A stretch of DNA of 64,000 nucleotides from Commensalibacter nepenthis (GTDB taxonomy: Bacteria > Pseudomonadota > Alphaproteobacteria > Acetobacterales > Acetobacteraceae). The notes below the pieces were generated by a model. The model had not been told where the DNA came from, made no database searches, and saw nothing but the letters and a program-made list of their open reading frames with translations. The translations under genes were made by a program, and so were the position numbers. Every line of letters begins with the position of its first letter. Within the stretch, counting starts at the first letter, position 1. The stretch spans positions 962,501 through 1,026,500 of the forward strand of contig NZ_JASBAN010000001.1 in NCBI RefSeq assembly GCF_029953305.1, read 5' to 3'. Positions 55,137 to 63,647 of this stretch are shown in pieces.

Positions 55137-56177
55137 ATGGATAAAAATAAAGCATTAGATGGCGCTTTGGCACAAATAGAACGTGCTTTTGGCAAAGGTT
55201 CTATTATGAAAATGGGTGAAAAACCATCCATCCAAGTGGAAACCATTTCAACAGGGTCAATTGGACTAGATATTGGTCTGGGAATTGGTGGGGTGCCACG
55301 AGGGCGAGTTGTTGAAATCTATGGTCCAGAAAGTTCTGGTAAAACAACAATGGCACTGCATATCATTGCTGAAGCTCAAAAATTGGGTGGAACATGTGCC
55401 TTTATTGATGCTGAACATGCTTTGGATCCTGGATATGCACGCAAGTTGGGCGTTGATATCGATAATCTATTAATTTCTCAACCTGATGCTGGCGAACAAG
55501 CGTTAGAAATTGTTGATACATTGGTGCGCTCTGGTGCTATTGATGTTCTTGTCGTTGATAGTGTTGCAGCCCTAGTTCCTCGCGCAGAATTAGAGGGAGA
55601 TATGGGTGATAGTCACGTTGGACTTCACGCACGCCTTATGAGCCAAGCCCTTAGAAAATTGACTGGGTCTGTTTCTCGTTCAAATACATGTTTAGTTTTC
55701 TTGAACCAAATTCGCCAGAAAATTGGCGTTATGTTTGGATCTCCTGAAACCACAACTGGTGGTAACGCACTTAAATTCTATGCCTCTGTTCGTATGGATA
55801 TTCGTCGTATCGGTCAGGTCAAAGATAAAGAGGAAATCTCTGGTAACCAAACCCGTGTTAAAGTTGTTAAAAATAAAATGGCACCTCCTTTCCGCCAAGT
55901 CGAATTCGACATTATGTATGGCGAAGGGATCAGTAAAACAGGCGAGCTTATTGATTTAGGTGTCAAAGCTGGAATCGTTGAAAAAGCAGGCTCTTGGTTC
56001 TCTTGTGACGGTCAACGCATTGGACAAGGACGTGAAAACGTTAAACAATTCCTGCGTGACAATCCTGAGATGGCACAAAGTATTGAACAACGCATTCGTG
56101 AAAAAGCTGGCGTCGTTAATGATGCCATGATGACGGATGATACTGAAGAACCATCAGCAGATCTATTAGACGAATAA
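55137..56177 (+). CDS. recA: Recombinase RecA
   Basis: RecA forms filaments on single-stranded DNA, drives strand exchange and triggers LexA self-cleavage. The 346-residue protein has Walker [10 protein letters not shown] (63-71), the [16 protein letters not shown] region, [43 protein letters not shown] and an acidic tail ending [10 protein letters not shown]. It is transcribed alone and ends at a bidirectional terminator against ftsY. Confidence 0.98.
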   Translation: MDKNKALDGALAQIERAFGKGSIMKMGEKPSIQVETISTGSIGLDIGLGIGGVPRGRVVEIYGPESSGKTTMALHIIAEAQKLGGTCAFIDAEHALDPGYARKLGVDIDNLLISQPDAGEQALEIVDTLVRSGAIDVLVVDSVAALVPRAELEGDMGDSHVGLHARLMSQALRKLTGSVSRSNTCLVFLNQIRQKIGVMFGSPETTTGGNALKFYASVRMDIRRIGQVKDKEEISGNQTRVKVVKNKMAPPFRQVEFDIMYGEGISKTGELIDLGVKAGIVEKAGSWFSCDGQRIGQGRENVKQFLRDNPEMAQSIEQRIREKAGVVNDAMMTDDTEEPSADLLDE

Positions 56178-56202
56178 TATTCGTTTACAGCATTTAGTTA
56201 TA

Positions 56203-56234
56203 AAAAAAGCCGATATAAATTATCGGCTTTTTTT
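56203..56234. terminator. Bidirectional rho-independent terminator
   Basis: AAAAGCCGATA at 56205-56215 pairs with TATCGGCTTTT from 56221. It is followed by T on the plus strand, and an A-run precedes it for the minus strand. It lies between the convergent ends of recA and ftsY. Confidence 0.9.
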
Positions 56235-56254
56235 ATTCAAAAGAATAAACTGAA

Positions 56255-57223
56255 TTACTCTGGATTTTTTTCTTCTACAACTTCAGTCGTTGAAACCTCT
56301 ACATTCGTATTTCCAACTAACCCTGCTGCAAATTCTTCTGCTGAAAAATCACGTAAATCTTCGGCTTTTTCACCAACGCCCACCGCATGAATAGGCAATT
56401 GGAATTGTTGAGCCAAGGCAATCACAATACCACCCCGTGCAGTACCATCTAATTTTGTAATCACCAGTCCGGACACATCCACCATTTCTTTGAAAATACG
56501 AACTTGCTCAATCGCATTTTGTCCTGTTGTCGCATCCAACACCAATAAAACGGAATGCGGAGCCGTCTCATCAAACTTCCGCATAACACGGATGATTTTA
56601 GCCAGCTCTTCCATCAATGCAGATTTATTATGTAAACGACCCGCCGTATCAACAAATAATAAATCTGCACCCTCATTCTTCGCACGCTTTAATGCTTCAA
56701 ACGCCAATCCCGCAGCATCCGCACCAGGTTTGCCAGAAATCACAGGGGCACCAACACGATTTCCCCAAATTTGTAATTGTTCAACCGCAGCAGCACGGAA
56801 CGTATCCCCTGCCACCATCATTGTTTTTAGTCCTTGATCGCCAAAAAACTTGGCCATTTTACCAATCGTTGTCGTTTTTCCAGTGCCATTTACCCCAACC
56901 ATCAAGACAACATGAGGTTTCAACTCTGGATTAGGTTTAAAAGAAACCGTTACAGGTTGTAAAACTTTTGCAATTTCTTTGGCCAACGCATCTTTGATTT
57001 CTGTATCTGTAACTTCAGCTCCGAAACGTGTTTTACGAAAAGTCTCAATTACATTTTCCGCAACCTCTGGACCAAAATCAGCTGCAATCAAAACTTCCTC
57101 TAATTGCTCCAAAGATTCTTCATCTAGTCGGCGTTTTGTAAAAACAGAAGTAAGGTTTGTTCCTAGTTTTTGTGTTGAACGGGATAAACCTTCTTTTAAC
57201 CGTGAAAAAAAACCGAGTGCCAT
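56255..57223 (-). CDS. ftsY: Signal recognition particle receptor FtsY
   Basis: FtsY is the membrane-associated GTPase receptor for the SRP, delivering ribosomes with inner-membrane proteins. The 322-residue protein is the short form. The NG domain starts almost at once, with P-loop GVNGTGKT (110-117), DTFRAAAVEQLQIW, LLFVDTAGRLHNKSALMEEL and TKLDGTARGG. The acidic A domain of E. coli FtsY is absent. It starts directly after the mtaB stop codon in the run dapF-mtaB-ftsY. Confidence 0.95.
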   Translation of the reverse strand: MALGFFSRLKEGLSRSTQKLGTNLTSVFTKRRLDEESLEQLEEVLIAADFGPEVAENVIETFRKTRFGAEVTDTEIKDALAKEIAKVLQPVTVSFKPNPELKPHVVLMVGVNGTGKTTTIGKMAKFFGDQGLKTMMVAGDTFRAAAVEQLQIWGNRVGAPVISGKPGADAAGLAFEALKRAKNEGADLLFVDTAGRLHNKSALMEELAKIIRVMRKFDETAPHSVLLVLDATTGQNAIEQVRIFKEMVDVSGLVITKLDGTARGGIVIALAQQFQLPIHAVGVGEKAEDLRDFSAEEFAAGLVGNTNVEVSTTEVVEEKNPE

Positions 57224-58483
57224 TTATCTTCTTTCCACTATGATACCATCAGAATTGCCCGAAATTACATGGGCAGAAATTATTTCACCTGGAGTTGCCA
57301 ACTCCCCTTGCAAAGTTGCAAACGCAAACTGTTCAGAGTGACCACGATCTGGTGTTTCCATTAATATATGAACTTCTTTACCAATCAATGATTCATGAAA
57401 AATTGTTGATGAATGAACACCCAATTCTCTTAATTTTGCCGCTCTTTCCTTACGCACAGTAACCGCAACTGCGGGCATTTGTGCTGCTGGCGTATCTTTA
57501 CGCTCGCTATAGGGGAACACGTGTAAATAAGGAAAGGCTTGTGCTTTTAAGAAATCATAGGTTTCTTGGAAATAACCATCATCTTCGGTTGGAAACCCTG
57601 CAATAATATCTACGCTTAAGCCAATATCAGGACGGACAGAGCGTAATTTTTGAACCAACTGATCCACATCTGCGGTCAGATGACGACGTTTCATGCGTTT
57701 TAAAATCATATCTGATCCTGCTTGAACAGATAAATGCAAATGAGGCATTAATCGAGGCTCTGTTGCCAACAATTCCCATAATGTCTCATCAAAACCAATA
57801 GGATCAATTGAGGATAACCTTAACCGTTGTAACCCTGGCACGGTTTTTAAAACAGCCTTACATAAATCCCCCAGAGCCAATTGATCGTCTTGATCACTTT
57901 TCCAAGAGGCAATATCAACCCCAGTTAAGACAACTTCTTTATAATCTTTCTCAACCAACGCTCTGGCTTGATCGATAACACCTGAAATCGTAACAGAACG
58001 TGAAGGTCCACGACCAAAAGGAATCACACAAAAAGTACAACGATGATCGCATCCTTGTTGAACTTGCACAAAAGCCCTTGTTCTGCCTGTAAATTCAGTG
58101 ACAACTTGAGCAGCTGTTTGTTTAACAGACATAATATCGGATACTTGATGACCTGAAGCAATTGCCTCATTTGTCCAATTTTCTGCCTGTAATTTATCTT
58201 CATTCCCCAAGACCTGAACCACACCAGGAAGCTCTGACCATTTTTGAGGGTTTAATTGTGCAGCACATCCTGTGACCACAATGCGCTTTTGGTCATCTTG
58301 ACGATTTAAACGTCGAATGGCTTGTCGTGCTTGGCGTTCTGCCTCGGCAGTTACCGCACACGTATTCACAACAACAACATCCCCCAACCCGTCTGCGTAC
58401 TGTCCCATTACTTCACTTTCATAACGGTTTAAACGACAGCCAAAGGTCAGAATTTCAGGTTTTTGCGGTGTCTTATCGCTCAT
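57224..58483 (-). CDS. mtaB: tRNA t6A37 methylthiotransferase MtaB
   Basis: A radical-SAM methylthiotransferase of the MiaB/RimO family. MtaB converts t6A37 to ms2t6A37 in tRNAs reading ANN codons. The 419-residue protein has N-terminal cluster cysteines C16, C42 and C73, the radical-SAM CxxxCxxC in GCDHRCTFCVIPFGRG (C145, C149, C152), and a C-terminal TRAM domain. The MtaB subgroup is chosen over MiaB because of the start LTFGCRLNRYESE. It overlaps dapF by 4 nt and abuts ftsY. Confidence 0.9.
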   Translation of the reverse strand: MSDKTPQKPEILTFGCRLNRYESEVMGQYADGLGDVVVVNTCAVTAEAERQARQAIRRLNRQDDQKRIVVTGCAAQLNPQKWSELPGVVQVLGNEDKLQAENWTNEAIASGHQVSDIMSVKQTAAQVVTEFTGRTRAFVQVQQGCDHRCTFCVIPFGRGPSRSVTISGVIDQARALVEKDYKEVVLTGVDIASWKSDQDDQLALGDLCKAVLKTVPGLQRLRLSSIDPIGFDETLWELLATEPRLMPHLHLSVQAGSDMILKRMKRRHLTADVDQLVQKLRSVRPDIGLSVDIIAGFPTEDDGYFQETYDFLKAQAFPYLHVFPYSERKDTPAAQMPAVAVTVRKERAAKLRELGVHSSTIFHESLIGKEVHILMETPDRGHSEQFAFATLQGELATPGEIISAHVISGNSDGIIVERR

Positions 58484-59304
58484 AAAGGATAATTACCCAA
58501 ATCAAATTGACCTGTGAATGAAAAATGAACAGCACCCGTCATAAGCACATTGTTGGTTTCTTCATCCCATTCAATAATGAGGTTACCACCATCCATTTTG
58601 ACTTCGCAATAACGATCAGCAAACCCACGACGCACGGCATTCACCACAGAAGCACACGCCCCAGACCCACAAGCCAACGTCAATCCAGCCCCACGTTCCC
58701 AAACACGCACGCGCATGCTTTGACGATCCAACATTTGCACGAAACCAATATTCGCACCTTCGGCAAACAAAGGATCTTTTTCCAGCATCTTTCCGGAAAA
58801 TATAGGATCAACAGTTGATAAATCTTCAACAAAGAATGTCGCATGAGGATTTCCCATAGACACTGCTGCTGGGTCACCAGATAAAGGTAAATTCAATGTA
58901 TCCACATCACGAGATAATGGAATTTCTTGCCATTTCGTTCTGGGGTGTCCCATATTGACTTTCATCGTATGGTCATCAATGATTTCAACTGGCAATAAGC
59001 CTGCATTCGTTTGTAAGATAAATTTCTTACGTTGATATTTATGATGCAACCAGCCAGCAACACAACGTGACCCATTGCCACATGCACCAGCTTCATCACC
59101 ACCCTCGTTAAAAAACTGGACATAAATATCAGCGTTGCTGTCCTTTGGTTTAGAAAGAACGATTAATTGATCACAACCAATCCCATAACGACGATCACAT
59201 AATATTTTGATTCGACGTTCACTCAATTCAATATTATGAATAGAATTATCGATAATGACAAAATCATTGCCAATACCATGCATTTTATAAAAAGGAATGT
59301 TCAT
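58480..59304 (-). CDS. dapF: Diaminopimelate epimerase DapF
   Basis: DapF interconverts LL- and meso-diaminopimelate for lysine and peptidoglycan synthesis, without cofactor, using two cysteines. The 274-residue protein has the first active-site Cys75 in GACGNGSRC and the second in LTLACGSGACASV. The N-terminus FYKMHGIGNDFVIID is typical. It overlaps mtaB by 4 nt and appears to lead the dapF-mtaB-ftsY run. Confidence 0.97.
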   Translation of the reverse strand: MNIPFYKMHGIGNDFVIIDNSIHNIELSERRIKILCDRRYGIGCDQLIVLSKPKDSNADIYVQFFNEGGDEAGACGNGSRCVAGWLHHKYQRKKFILQTNAGLLPVEIIDDHTMKVNMGHPRTKWQEIPLSRDVDTLNLPLSGDPAAVSMGNPHATFFVEDLSTVDPIFSGKMLEKDPLFAEGANIGFVQMLDRQSMRVRVWERGAGLTLACGSGACASVVNAVRRGFADRYCEVKMDGGNLIIEWDEETNNVLMTGAVHFSFTGQFDLGNYPL

Positions 59305-59379
59305 TATTCTTCTAAATACAGTTATAGACTATAAATTCAATTTACCAACAAATTATAAAAAGCGCTAACTTTTTACATC

Positions 59380-60015
59380 ATGAACCACTTAAAAGATTTT
59401 CATCCGCGATCTTTCGACATTGCAAGCAACGAAAGTGACCTTCAATATTATACAAAGCACTCTGTTCCTCCTATGCTGGATCAAGGTGGTTATAAGGCAG
59501 TCGAAGCCTTATATCACACTCTGATACAAGAAAGCGATACTATTCTTGACCTAATGTGTGGTGCGGACAGCCATTTACCAACAAATGCGACCTATCAAAA
59601 CCTCATTGGTATTGATTTAAATCCGCAAGCATTAAAAGAAAATACTGCCCTAACTCGCAAAATTACACAAGATATTAACGATAAAACAGATCTGCCTTTG
59701 AAAGATAATAGCGTTGATTATCTTTGTTTATGCTGTGTATTTGAATATCTGCGTCATCCGTTTGCCACACTAGAGGAATGCTTACGCATCTTAAAACCTA
59801 GTGGTCGGATCATTATTTCTTTTACCACCCGATTTTTGCCTTTACGTGCCACGGCTTTGTGGCAAGCGTTAGAGAGTCAAGATCGTCAAGGGTTGGTCAA
59901 AGTATTGTTGACCCGCGCAGGCTTTACCGACTGCGACCAAGGTGAAGTCTATCCACCCGAAGATCAAAGCGTGTGGAAAGATCCGATTTATAGTGTGGTG
60001 GCGAGGAAAGCTTAA
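59380..60015 (+). CDS. Class I SAM-dependent methyltransferase
   Basis: A 211-residue methyltransferase-fold protein. The SAM site is seen as TILDLMCGADSHLP, NLIGIDLNPQALKEN and NSVDYLCLCCVFEYLRHPF. The usual glycine-rich motif I has CGA instead of GxG. The target is unknown. It stands alone, divergent from dapF, and is followed by the miniature IS relative at 60033-60101 and a hairpin. Confidence 0.8.
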   Translation: MNHLKDFHPRSFDIASNESDLQYYTKHSVPPMLDQGGYKAVEALYHTLIQESDTILDLMCGADSHLPTNATYQNLIGIDLNPQALKENTALTRKITQDINDKTDLPLKDNSVDYLCLCCVFEYLRHPFATLEECLRILKPSGRIIISFTTRFLPLRATALWQALESQDRQGLVKVLLTRAGFTDCDQGEVYPPEDQSVWKDPIYSVVARKA

Positions 60016-60032
60016 AACTCATATTATGAAAA

Positions 60033-60101
60033 TGTAAGAATTGATCGCGTTGTTTACAGTGATATGGAATATTACTGTAAACAACGCGATCAATTCTTAC
60101 A
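60033..60101. mobile_element. 69-bp palindromic miniature element related to the IS at 1.4 kb
   Basis: Two perfect 27-bp inverted repeats (60033-60059 and 60075-60101) flank a 15-bp spacer. The repeats match the IS terminal repeat at one-base difference, and the spacer TGATATGGAATATTA is the same as the inner flank of the IS right end. It encodes nothing. It looks like a minimal non-autonomous derivative (MITE-like) that the IS transposase could have moved. The strong hairpin could also stop transcription. Confidence 0.75.
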
Positions 60102-60106
60102 AATAA

Positions 60107-60138
60107 GAAAAGCTCTTTTTAATCAGGGCTTTTCTTTT
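60107..60138 (+). terminator. Rho-independent terminator after the methyltransferase
   Basis: GAAAAGCTC at 60107-60115 pairs with GGGCTTTTC at 60126-60134, with one G-T wobble, and T follows. It lies between the plus-strand methyltransferase and the convergent lyxose-isomerase gene ending at 60148. Confidence 0.75.
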
Positions 60139-60147
60139 GTTCAATAT

Positions 60148-60831
60148 TTATTTAGCGTTGGGATATTCTGTGCATAACAAACGATAAGGTGCTTCGTCCT
60201 CTTCAATTTTTGGAAAACGCCCCATTTCTTCATAAAAACGATTATCATGTTCATCATCATTACACATGGAAACTTCGCCAAGTAAAACAGGCCCCGTTCC
60301 TTTTTTAATCTCAAAATCATGATACATATAAGGATAAACAGTAATGCTTTCCCCTGGTGTTAATTTGACCTGAGAACCTGCTGGAACTTCTCTTTCACGA
60401 CCATCACAGTGAACTTTGACTGGATTGACTTTATCCAATTCTCCATCTTTGGTAGAATTATACACACGAATTAAGACATTCCCACCACCACGATTAATAA
60501 TGTCTTCCATCTTGTTCCAATGGAAATGCATAGGGGAATATTGACTTTCTTCTAAATAAAGTAATTTCTCTGCATATGTTTTCGTATATTTTTTATTTTT
60601 TAAATTACCATTCCGTAATGTTATTAATGAAAAGCCAATCTTGTTAAAATCCCCTTTGCCATAATCTGTGACATCCCAGCCTAATAAATTATCGCGAATC
60701 TCATCATATTCATGGTTTTTATCCGCCCAATCTTTGGGGGTAAAATGACAAAATGGTGGCAAAGAAAAGCCAACTTTTTCAATCATTCCTTCCATTGCTT
60801 TGATCGCACGATTAATTTCTGAGCGTTTCAT
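60148..60831 (-). CDS. D-lyxose/D-mannose isomerase-family cupin protein
   Basis: A 227-residue cupin-fold sugar isomerase of the D-lyxose isomerase (YdaE-like) type, which interconverts D-lyxose/D-xylulose or D-mannose/D-fructose with a divalent metal. Metal ligands are visible: H102, H104 and E109 in SPMHFHWNKMED, and H171 in PYMYHDFEIKKG. The start MKRSEINRAIKAM is typical. It stands alone. Natural substrate is uncertain. Confidence 0.85.
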   Translation of the reverse strand: MKRSEINRAIKAMEGMIEKVGFSLPPFCHFTPKDWADKNHEYDEIRDNLLGWDVTDYGKGDFNKIGFSLITLRNGNLKNKKYTKTYAEKLLYLEESQYSPMHFHWNKMEDIINRGGGNVLIRVYNSTKDGELDKVNPVKVHCDGREREVPAGSQVKLTPGESITVYPYMYHDFEIKKGTGPVLLGEVSMCNDDEHDNRFYEEMGRFPKIEEDEAPYRLLCTEYPNAK

Positions 60832-61116
60832 TGGGGTTACTCCTTGATATTTCTTTAAAAAAAACTTATTATGTAGTAATATCTACAAAATAATTTAATC
60901 TATCACATTTTGGCAAAATCGATTATACACAAAAAAGCCAAAATATTTCATATGACATCTCAGGTTTTAATGTATTTGACTGCTCCCACCCATAATCCTG
61001 CTTTTGCATTTGACGATCACCTCTCCTTGGATCATCACTTTTATCATAGTGACTCATCCACTTATGTCTCTCTTTTCTTAAATTTTAAGAATAAATAAAC
61101 TTTATCGGATTTTTAG

Positions 61117-63042
61117 ATGCCGTTTACACAAATTAATTCCTCACTTGCTCACGCTCTTGAAAATAAGGGTTACAAATCATTAACCCCCGTTCAGCAAGCT
61201 GTTTTAGAACAACAAGATCCTCATCAAGATCTGTTGGTTTCTGCACAAACAGGATCAGGAAAAACCGTAGCTTATGGTATTGCTATGGCCCCAACTCTTT
61301 TGGGAAACAAAACACATTTTAATGCACCCAGTGCACCTCAAGCGCTGATTATTGCGCCTACCCGTGAGCTTGCGCTACAAGTTCATCAAGAGCTTACTTG
61401 GCTCTATGCAGATACAAATGCAAAAATTATTACTTGTATTGGTGGAATGAACGTTCGCAAAGAATCTTTTGCATTGGAACGTGGATGCCATATTGTGGTT
61501 GGAACACCAGGTCGTTTATGTGACCATGTTCGTCGTCGTCACCTAGATTTATCTGACCTAAAAGTGATGGTTCTAGATGAAGCTGATGAAATGCTTGATC
61601 TTGGTTTCCGTGACGAGCTAGAGGAATTATTATCTGCTTGTGCGAATGAACACAGAACGTTGTTATTCTCTGCAACCATTGATAAAGCAATTGAATCATT
61701 AGCAAAACGTTATCAAAATAATGCCATTCGTATTAATACTGTTTCAACTGCACAACATATCGATATTGAATACCATGCGGTTGTGACACACCCCAAAGAG
61801 GTCGATAACGCCGTTGTCAACTTATTACGATATATTGACAGCCCAACAGCAATGGTGTTTTGTGCAACTCGCGAATTAGTCCGCCATATGCAATCTGCTT
61901 TGATTGAACGTGGATTCTCTTGTGCTGCTTTATCTGGTGATTTGGGACAAGAAGAACGTACCCAAGCTATTAAAAGCCTGCGCACAGGTCAAGTTCGCGT
62001 TTGTGTCGCAACCGACGTTGCAGCACGTGGTCTAGATTTACCCACACTAGATTTAGTTATTCATGCAAGTTTGCCAACCAATCATGCAACCTTACTTCAT
62101 CGTTCAGGACGTACAGGACGTGCAGGACGTAAAGGTGTTTGTGCATTAATCGTTCCAAACAGCCAACGTAACCGCGCCGAACAATTATTACGCAAAGCCA
62201 AAGTGGCTGCTACGTGGGAAATTGCTCCGAGCATTACCGCTATTCGTGAAAAAGATAATGAACGTTTGTTAAATCATCCTTCTTTATTAAACAGTAAAGA
62301 AATATTGGGTGAAGACCAAGCTCTTATTGACCAACTTGCGTCTCAATTCTCTACGGCTGATTTAGCCAATGCAGTTATTTCTTTGTATCGTTCTACCATT
62401 CCTAACCCTGAAGAAATTACTCCAATCTCTCTGGAAAATAGACGATCTTCTGGTTCCGATAGAGAAAGATCAAGAGATGGCAGAAGTCGTGACCGTGATG
62501 GTCGTTCTGATTCTCATTCTTTTGAATCTGGCAGTTGGTATGAAATGCCTGTTGGACGCAGTGATAATGCAGATCCAAAATGGTTAATTCCAATGCTTTG
62601 TAAAATTGCAAATATTCAGAAAAAAGATATTGGTTCTATTCGTATTTCTGACAGAGCAACCAAATTTGAAATTGCCGCTGATAAAGTTGCTGACTTTAAT
62701 AAGTCTATTTCAAGAATCAAAGATGATGAAGTCCAAATCTCTCCATCCACCCCTGTTGCTCCTTCTGAAGGAAGAAGAGAGGGTGGTTACAAAGGCCGTG
62801 GCGGTAGTGACCGCAGAAGAGATGGCGGCGGCGGGAATGGTCGTAGCGGATACGGTGGCGGCAGAGGCCGTGATAAAGAAAGAGGTGAAAGAGGCGCAGA
62901 AACAGGCGAAAGAAGAGAAAGAAGTGGTAGCGGCGGTCGCGGAAGATCAGAAGGTGAACGTTCTGGTAAAAGAAGACCTTCTGCTGCTGCACCATCTGCT
63001 GCAAGAGGAAGTGCTAGTTCTTCTAGAAAAAGAAGAAAATAA
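61117..63042 (+). CDS. DEAD-box ATP-dependent RNA helicase with RGG-like tail
   Basis: A 641-residue helicase with the full motif set: Q-motif SLTPVQQAVL, Walker A AQTGSGKT (43-50), PTRELAL, TPGRL, DEAD (154-157), SAT, VATDVAARGLDLP and HRSGRTGRAGRKG. A linker rich in Arg, Ser and Asp follows to about 470. A small DbpA/CsdA-like RNA-binding domain is at about 475-545. The last 90 residues are Gly/Arg-rich (RRDGGGGNGRSGYGGGRGRD). It likely remodels structured RNA or assists ribosome assembly, especially in the cold. It is closest in layout to CsdA/DeaD. Confidence 0.9.
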   Translation: MPFTQINSSLAHALENKGYKSLTPVQQAVLEQQDPHQDLLVSAQTGSGKTVAYGIAMAPTLLGNKTHFNAPSAPQALIIAPTRELALQVHQELTWLYADTNAKIITCIGGMNVRKESFALERGCHIVVGTPGRLCDHVRRRHLDLSDLKVMVLDEADEMLDLGFRDELEELLSACANEHRTLLFSATIDKAIESLAKRYQNNAIRINTVSTAQHIDIEYHAVVTHPKEVDNAVVNLLRYIDSPTAMVFCATRELVRHMQSALIERGFSCAALSGDLGQEERTQAIKSLRTGQVRVCVATDVAARGLDLPTLDLVIHASLPTNHATLLHRSGRTGRAGRKGVCALIVPNSQRNRAEQLLRKAKVAATWEIAPSITAIREKDNERLLNHPSLLNSKEILGEDQALIDQLASQFSTADLANAVISLYRSTIPNPEEITPISLENRRSSGSDRERSRDGRSRDRDGRSDSHSFESGSWYEMPVGRSDNADPKWLIPMLCKIANIQKKDIGSIRISDRATKFEIAADKVADFNKSISRIKDDEVQISPSTPVAPSEGRREGGYKGRGGSDRRRDGGGGNGRSGYGGGRGRDKERGERGAETGERRERSGSGGRGRSEGERSGKRRPSAAAPSAARGSASSSRKRRK

Positions 63043-63092
63043 CACTATCTTCTAGCCTTTGAAACCAGTGTTGGTTTCAGAGTTTATCTAAT

Positions 63093-63130
63093 AAAAAAAG
63101 CCATCTATAAAAATCTATAGATGGCTTTTT
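63093..63130 (+). terminator. Rho-independent terminator after the helicase
   Basis: A 15-bp stem (AAAAAGCCATCTATA with TATAGATGGCTTTTT) with six-base loop follows the helicase gene and ends in T. A smaller hairpin, GAAACCAGTGTTGGTTTC, lies just before it at 63061-63078. Confidence 0.95.
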
Positions 63131-63141
63131 ATTTAGAATAT

Positions 63142-63460
63142 TAATTCATCATTAGCACTCTGGTGGCAAATATCCCAAAGGTTAATGATGATATTCTTGT
63201 TAAAATAGTGTTTTTCTAAACTATCTATATTATTTATCCCCTGTTCTGCTGTCACTTTTATAAACTGCTCTATATCAGCCTTGGCTTTTTATCTGATTGT
63301 TTGGAATATTTTGTTTTACGTTGATGTTATTGCATTCCTATAAAGTCATTAAAATTGGTCTTCATTTGCCTACAATACGTGTTGCATATATATTTTGATC
63401 TTGCACAGACATTCGTTTAAATTTTTCTATGTCATACTCACTATTAAAAATTTAGTTTTA
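63142..63460 (-). pseudogene. Decayed gene, several frameshifts
   Basis: The minus strand has protein-like pieces in different frames. Read from about 63460 these are SEYDIEKFKRMSVQDQNIYA and then TRIVGK before a stop. Pieces containing NEDQF and QRKTKYSKQSDKK follow. Last is a clean stretch AKADIEQFIKVTAEQGINN continuing to LWDICHQSANDELIF before the stop at 63142. No start codon and at least three frame breaks are seen. I do not recognise the family. Residue make-up is that of a soluble charged protein. It was probably one gene of about 100 codons. Confidence 0.45.
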
Positions 63461-63572
63461 AGTCATGAGAACCAACAAAGCTTAATAAAGCAAAAACTAC
63501 ACCGAAAAATATTTTACGATCTACCTAAAAATTTTTATACAAGATATTCATTTTTATCGCTAAAACCCTCAT

Positions 63573-63600
63573 AAAAAAAAGACCTATTTTATAGGTCTTT
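63573..63600 (-). terminator. Rho-independent terminator for the right-edge gene
   Basis: AAAGACCTAT at 63578-63587 pairs with ATAGGTCTTT at 63591-63600, and read on the minus strand it ends in eight T. It lies 48 nt after the stop of the gene at 63648. Confidence 0.9.
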
Positions 63601-63647
63601 GAAGCAATATCTATTGATATATTTTGTAATCGTTTGATCTATTTTGG

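Noticed and set aside
60910-61098. 62-codon plus-strand frame before the helicase
   Set aside because: Low-complexity His/Ser-rich peptide, no recognisable domain and no clear ribosome site.
62717-63004. Antisense and shifted frames over the helicase tail
   Set aside because: They come from the repetitive GGN/AGA codons of the RGG-like tail and are not real genes.
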